Shown here: positions 63,746-64,000 of the stretch, piece after piece
Numbering within the stretch: position 1 is the stretch's first letter
Layout: every line of letters begins with the position of its first letter
Source of the DNA: Actinostola sp. cb2023
Taxonomy: Eukaryota; Cnidaria; Anthozoa; Actiniaria; Actinostolidae
DNA length: 64,000 nt
Reading direction: 5' to 3'
NCBI GenBank assembly: GCA_033675265.1
Contig: JAUJYZ010000272.1
Coordinates: 196,501 to 260,500, forward strand
Notes under the pieces: generated by a model
Seen by the model: the letters and a program-made list of their open reading frames with translations, nothing else
Told to the model about the DNA's origin: nothing
The model's database searches: none
Translations under genes and position numbers: made by a program

Positions 63746-63862
63746 TCGTGAGGAATTTTCATCAGCTGAATTGCACCTTTTCAATAGAATACTCTCTGCT
63801 TGACAGCACATGGAGGACAGTGTTTGCCCGTCATTTGAAGCAAATAATGAGATTCAAGGAGT
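63746..63862. repeat. Dispersed repeat, copy 2 of 33072-33190
   Basis: CTCGTGAGGAATTTTCATCA, then CAATAGAATACTCTCTGCTT and AAATAATGAGATTCAAGGAG. Confidence 0.8.
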
Positions 63863-64000
63863 TTTAACAGCTGATTGAAAGCCAGCAATAACTTTGTTCT
63901 GAAACTTTGCATGGACATTAATTATGTATTGGACATTTAAAAACTGCAATAAAAAGAGGGGTCACCATTCTCGTTTTCGCGCTATATGATCTTCAAATAT

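Overview
This is eukaryotic, AT-rich, intron-rich animal DNA that is unusually full of repeats. Two loci point to a cnidarian, probably an anthozoan. One is a minus-strand gene with a signal peptide, a long Ala/Lys silk-like exon and a C-terminal cysteine knot of the minicollagen type (a nematocyst wall module). The other is a secreted protein with a PAN/apple region followed by a glycine-rich ALK-like region. No bacterial-style operons, rRNA or CRISPR are present. All gene models below were built by eye from splice sites, splice phase and reading frames. No transcript or database was consulted.

Layout. 1-3200: a foldback, a 77-bp satellite and a 17-bp satellite. 4516-8774 (+): seven candidate exons (one far upstream) of a proline-rich, WH2-like adaptor; one intron holds an array made of copies of the exon end itself. 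8800-14600: foldback elements, one carrying a truncated Crypton/DUF3504-like ORF, plus a pogo-like MITE and a tRNA-derived SINE. 14671-25879 (-): seven exons of the candidate nematocyst protein, its first intron filled by a 3.3-kb GATGGATT satellite. 27282-31773 (+): a compact, nearly complete GAS2-like gene (CH domain, then GAR domain). It is divergent from the nematocyst gene, with about 1.4 kb between the two start codons. 31900-42700: no confident gene, only foldbacks and MITEs, a copied first exon of the PAN gene (37129-37190) and a 25-bp palindrome array. 42739-44874 (+): the last two exons of an unrecognised gene, with a hAT-like element in the intron. 45100-54900: long tandem arrays and foldbacks. 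54980-55453 (-): first exons of an unrecognised membrane-protein-like gene. 57138-59660 (+): the secreted PAN/Gly-rich gene, with a one-base frame problem in a G run. 60000-64000: a 1.9-kb palindrome and more foldbacks.

The main themes are these. (1) There are dozens of non-autonomous inverted-repeat elements in many families, and no transposase gene in the window. (2) Satellites appear to be born from MITE ends or exon ends. (3) A 10-bp near-palindrome (GGCATATGCC / GGCAAATGCC) recurs exactly every 25 bp in three places with unrelated spacers. (4) Unrelated hairpin families share the same nested layout. Most long open frames (17-bp, CT, GTAGTA, GGAA, AGCTGT and GGATAATATATGGGAATAGTAT arrays) come from repeat arithmetic and are not genes.
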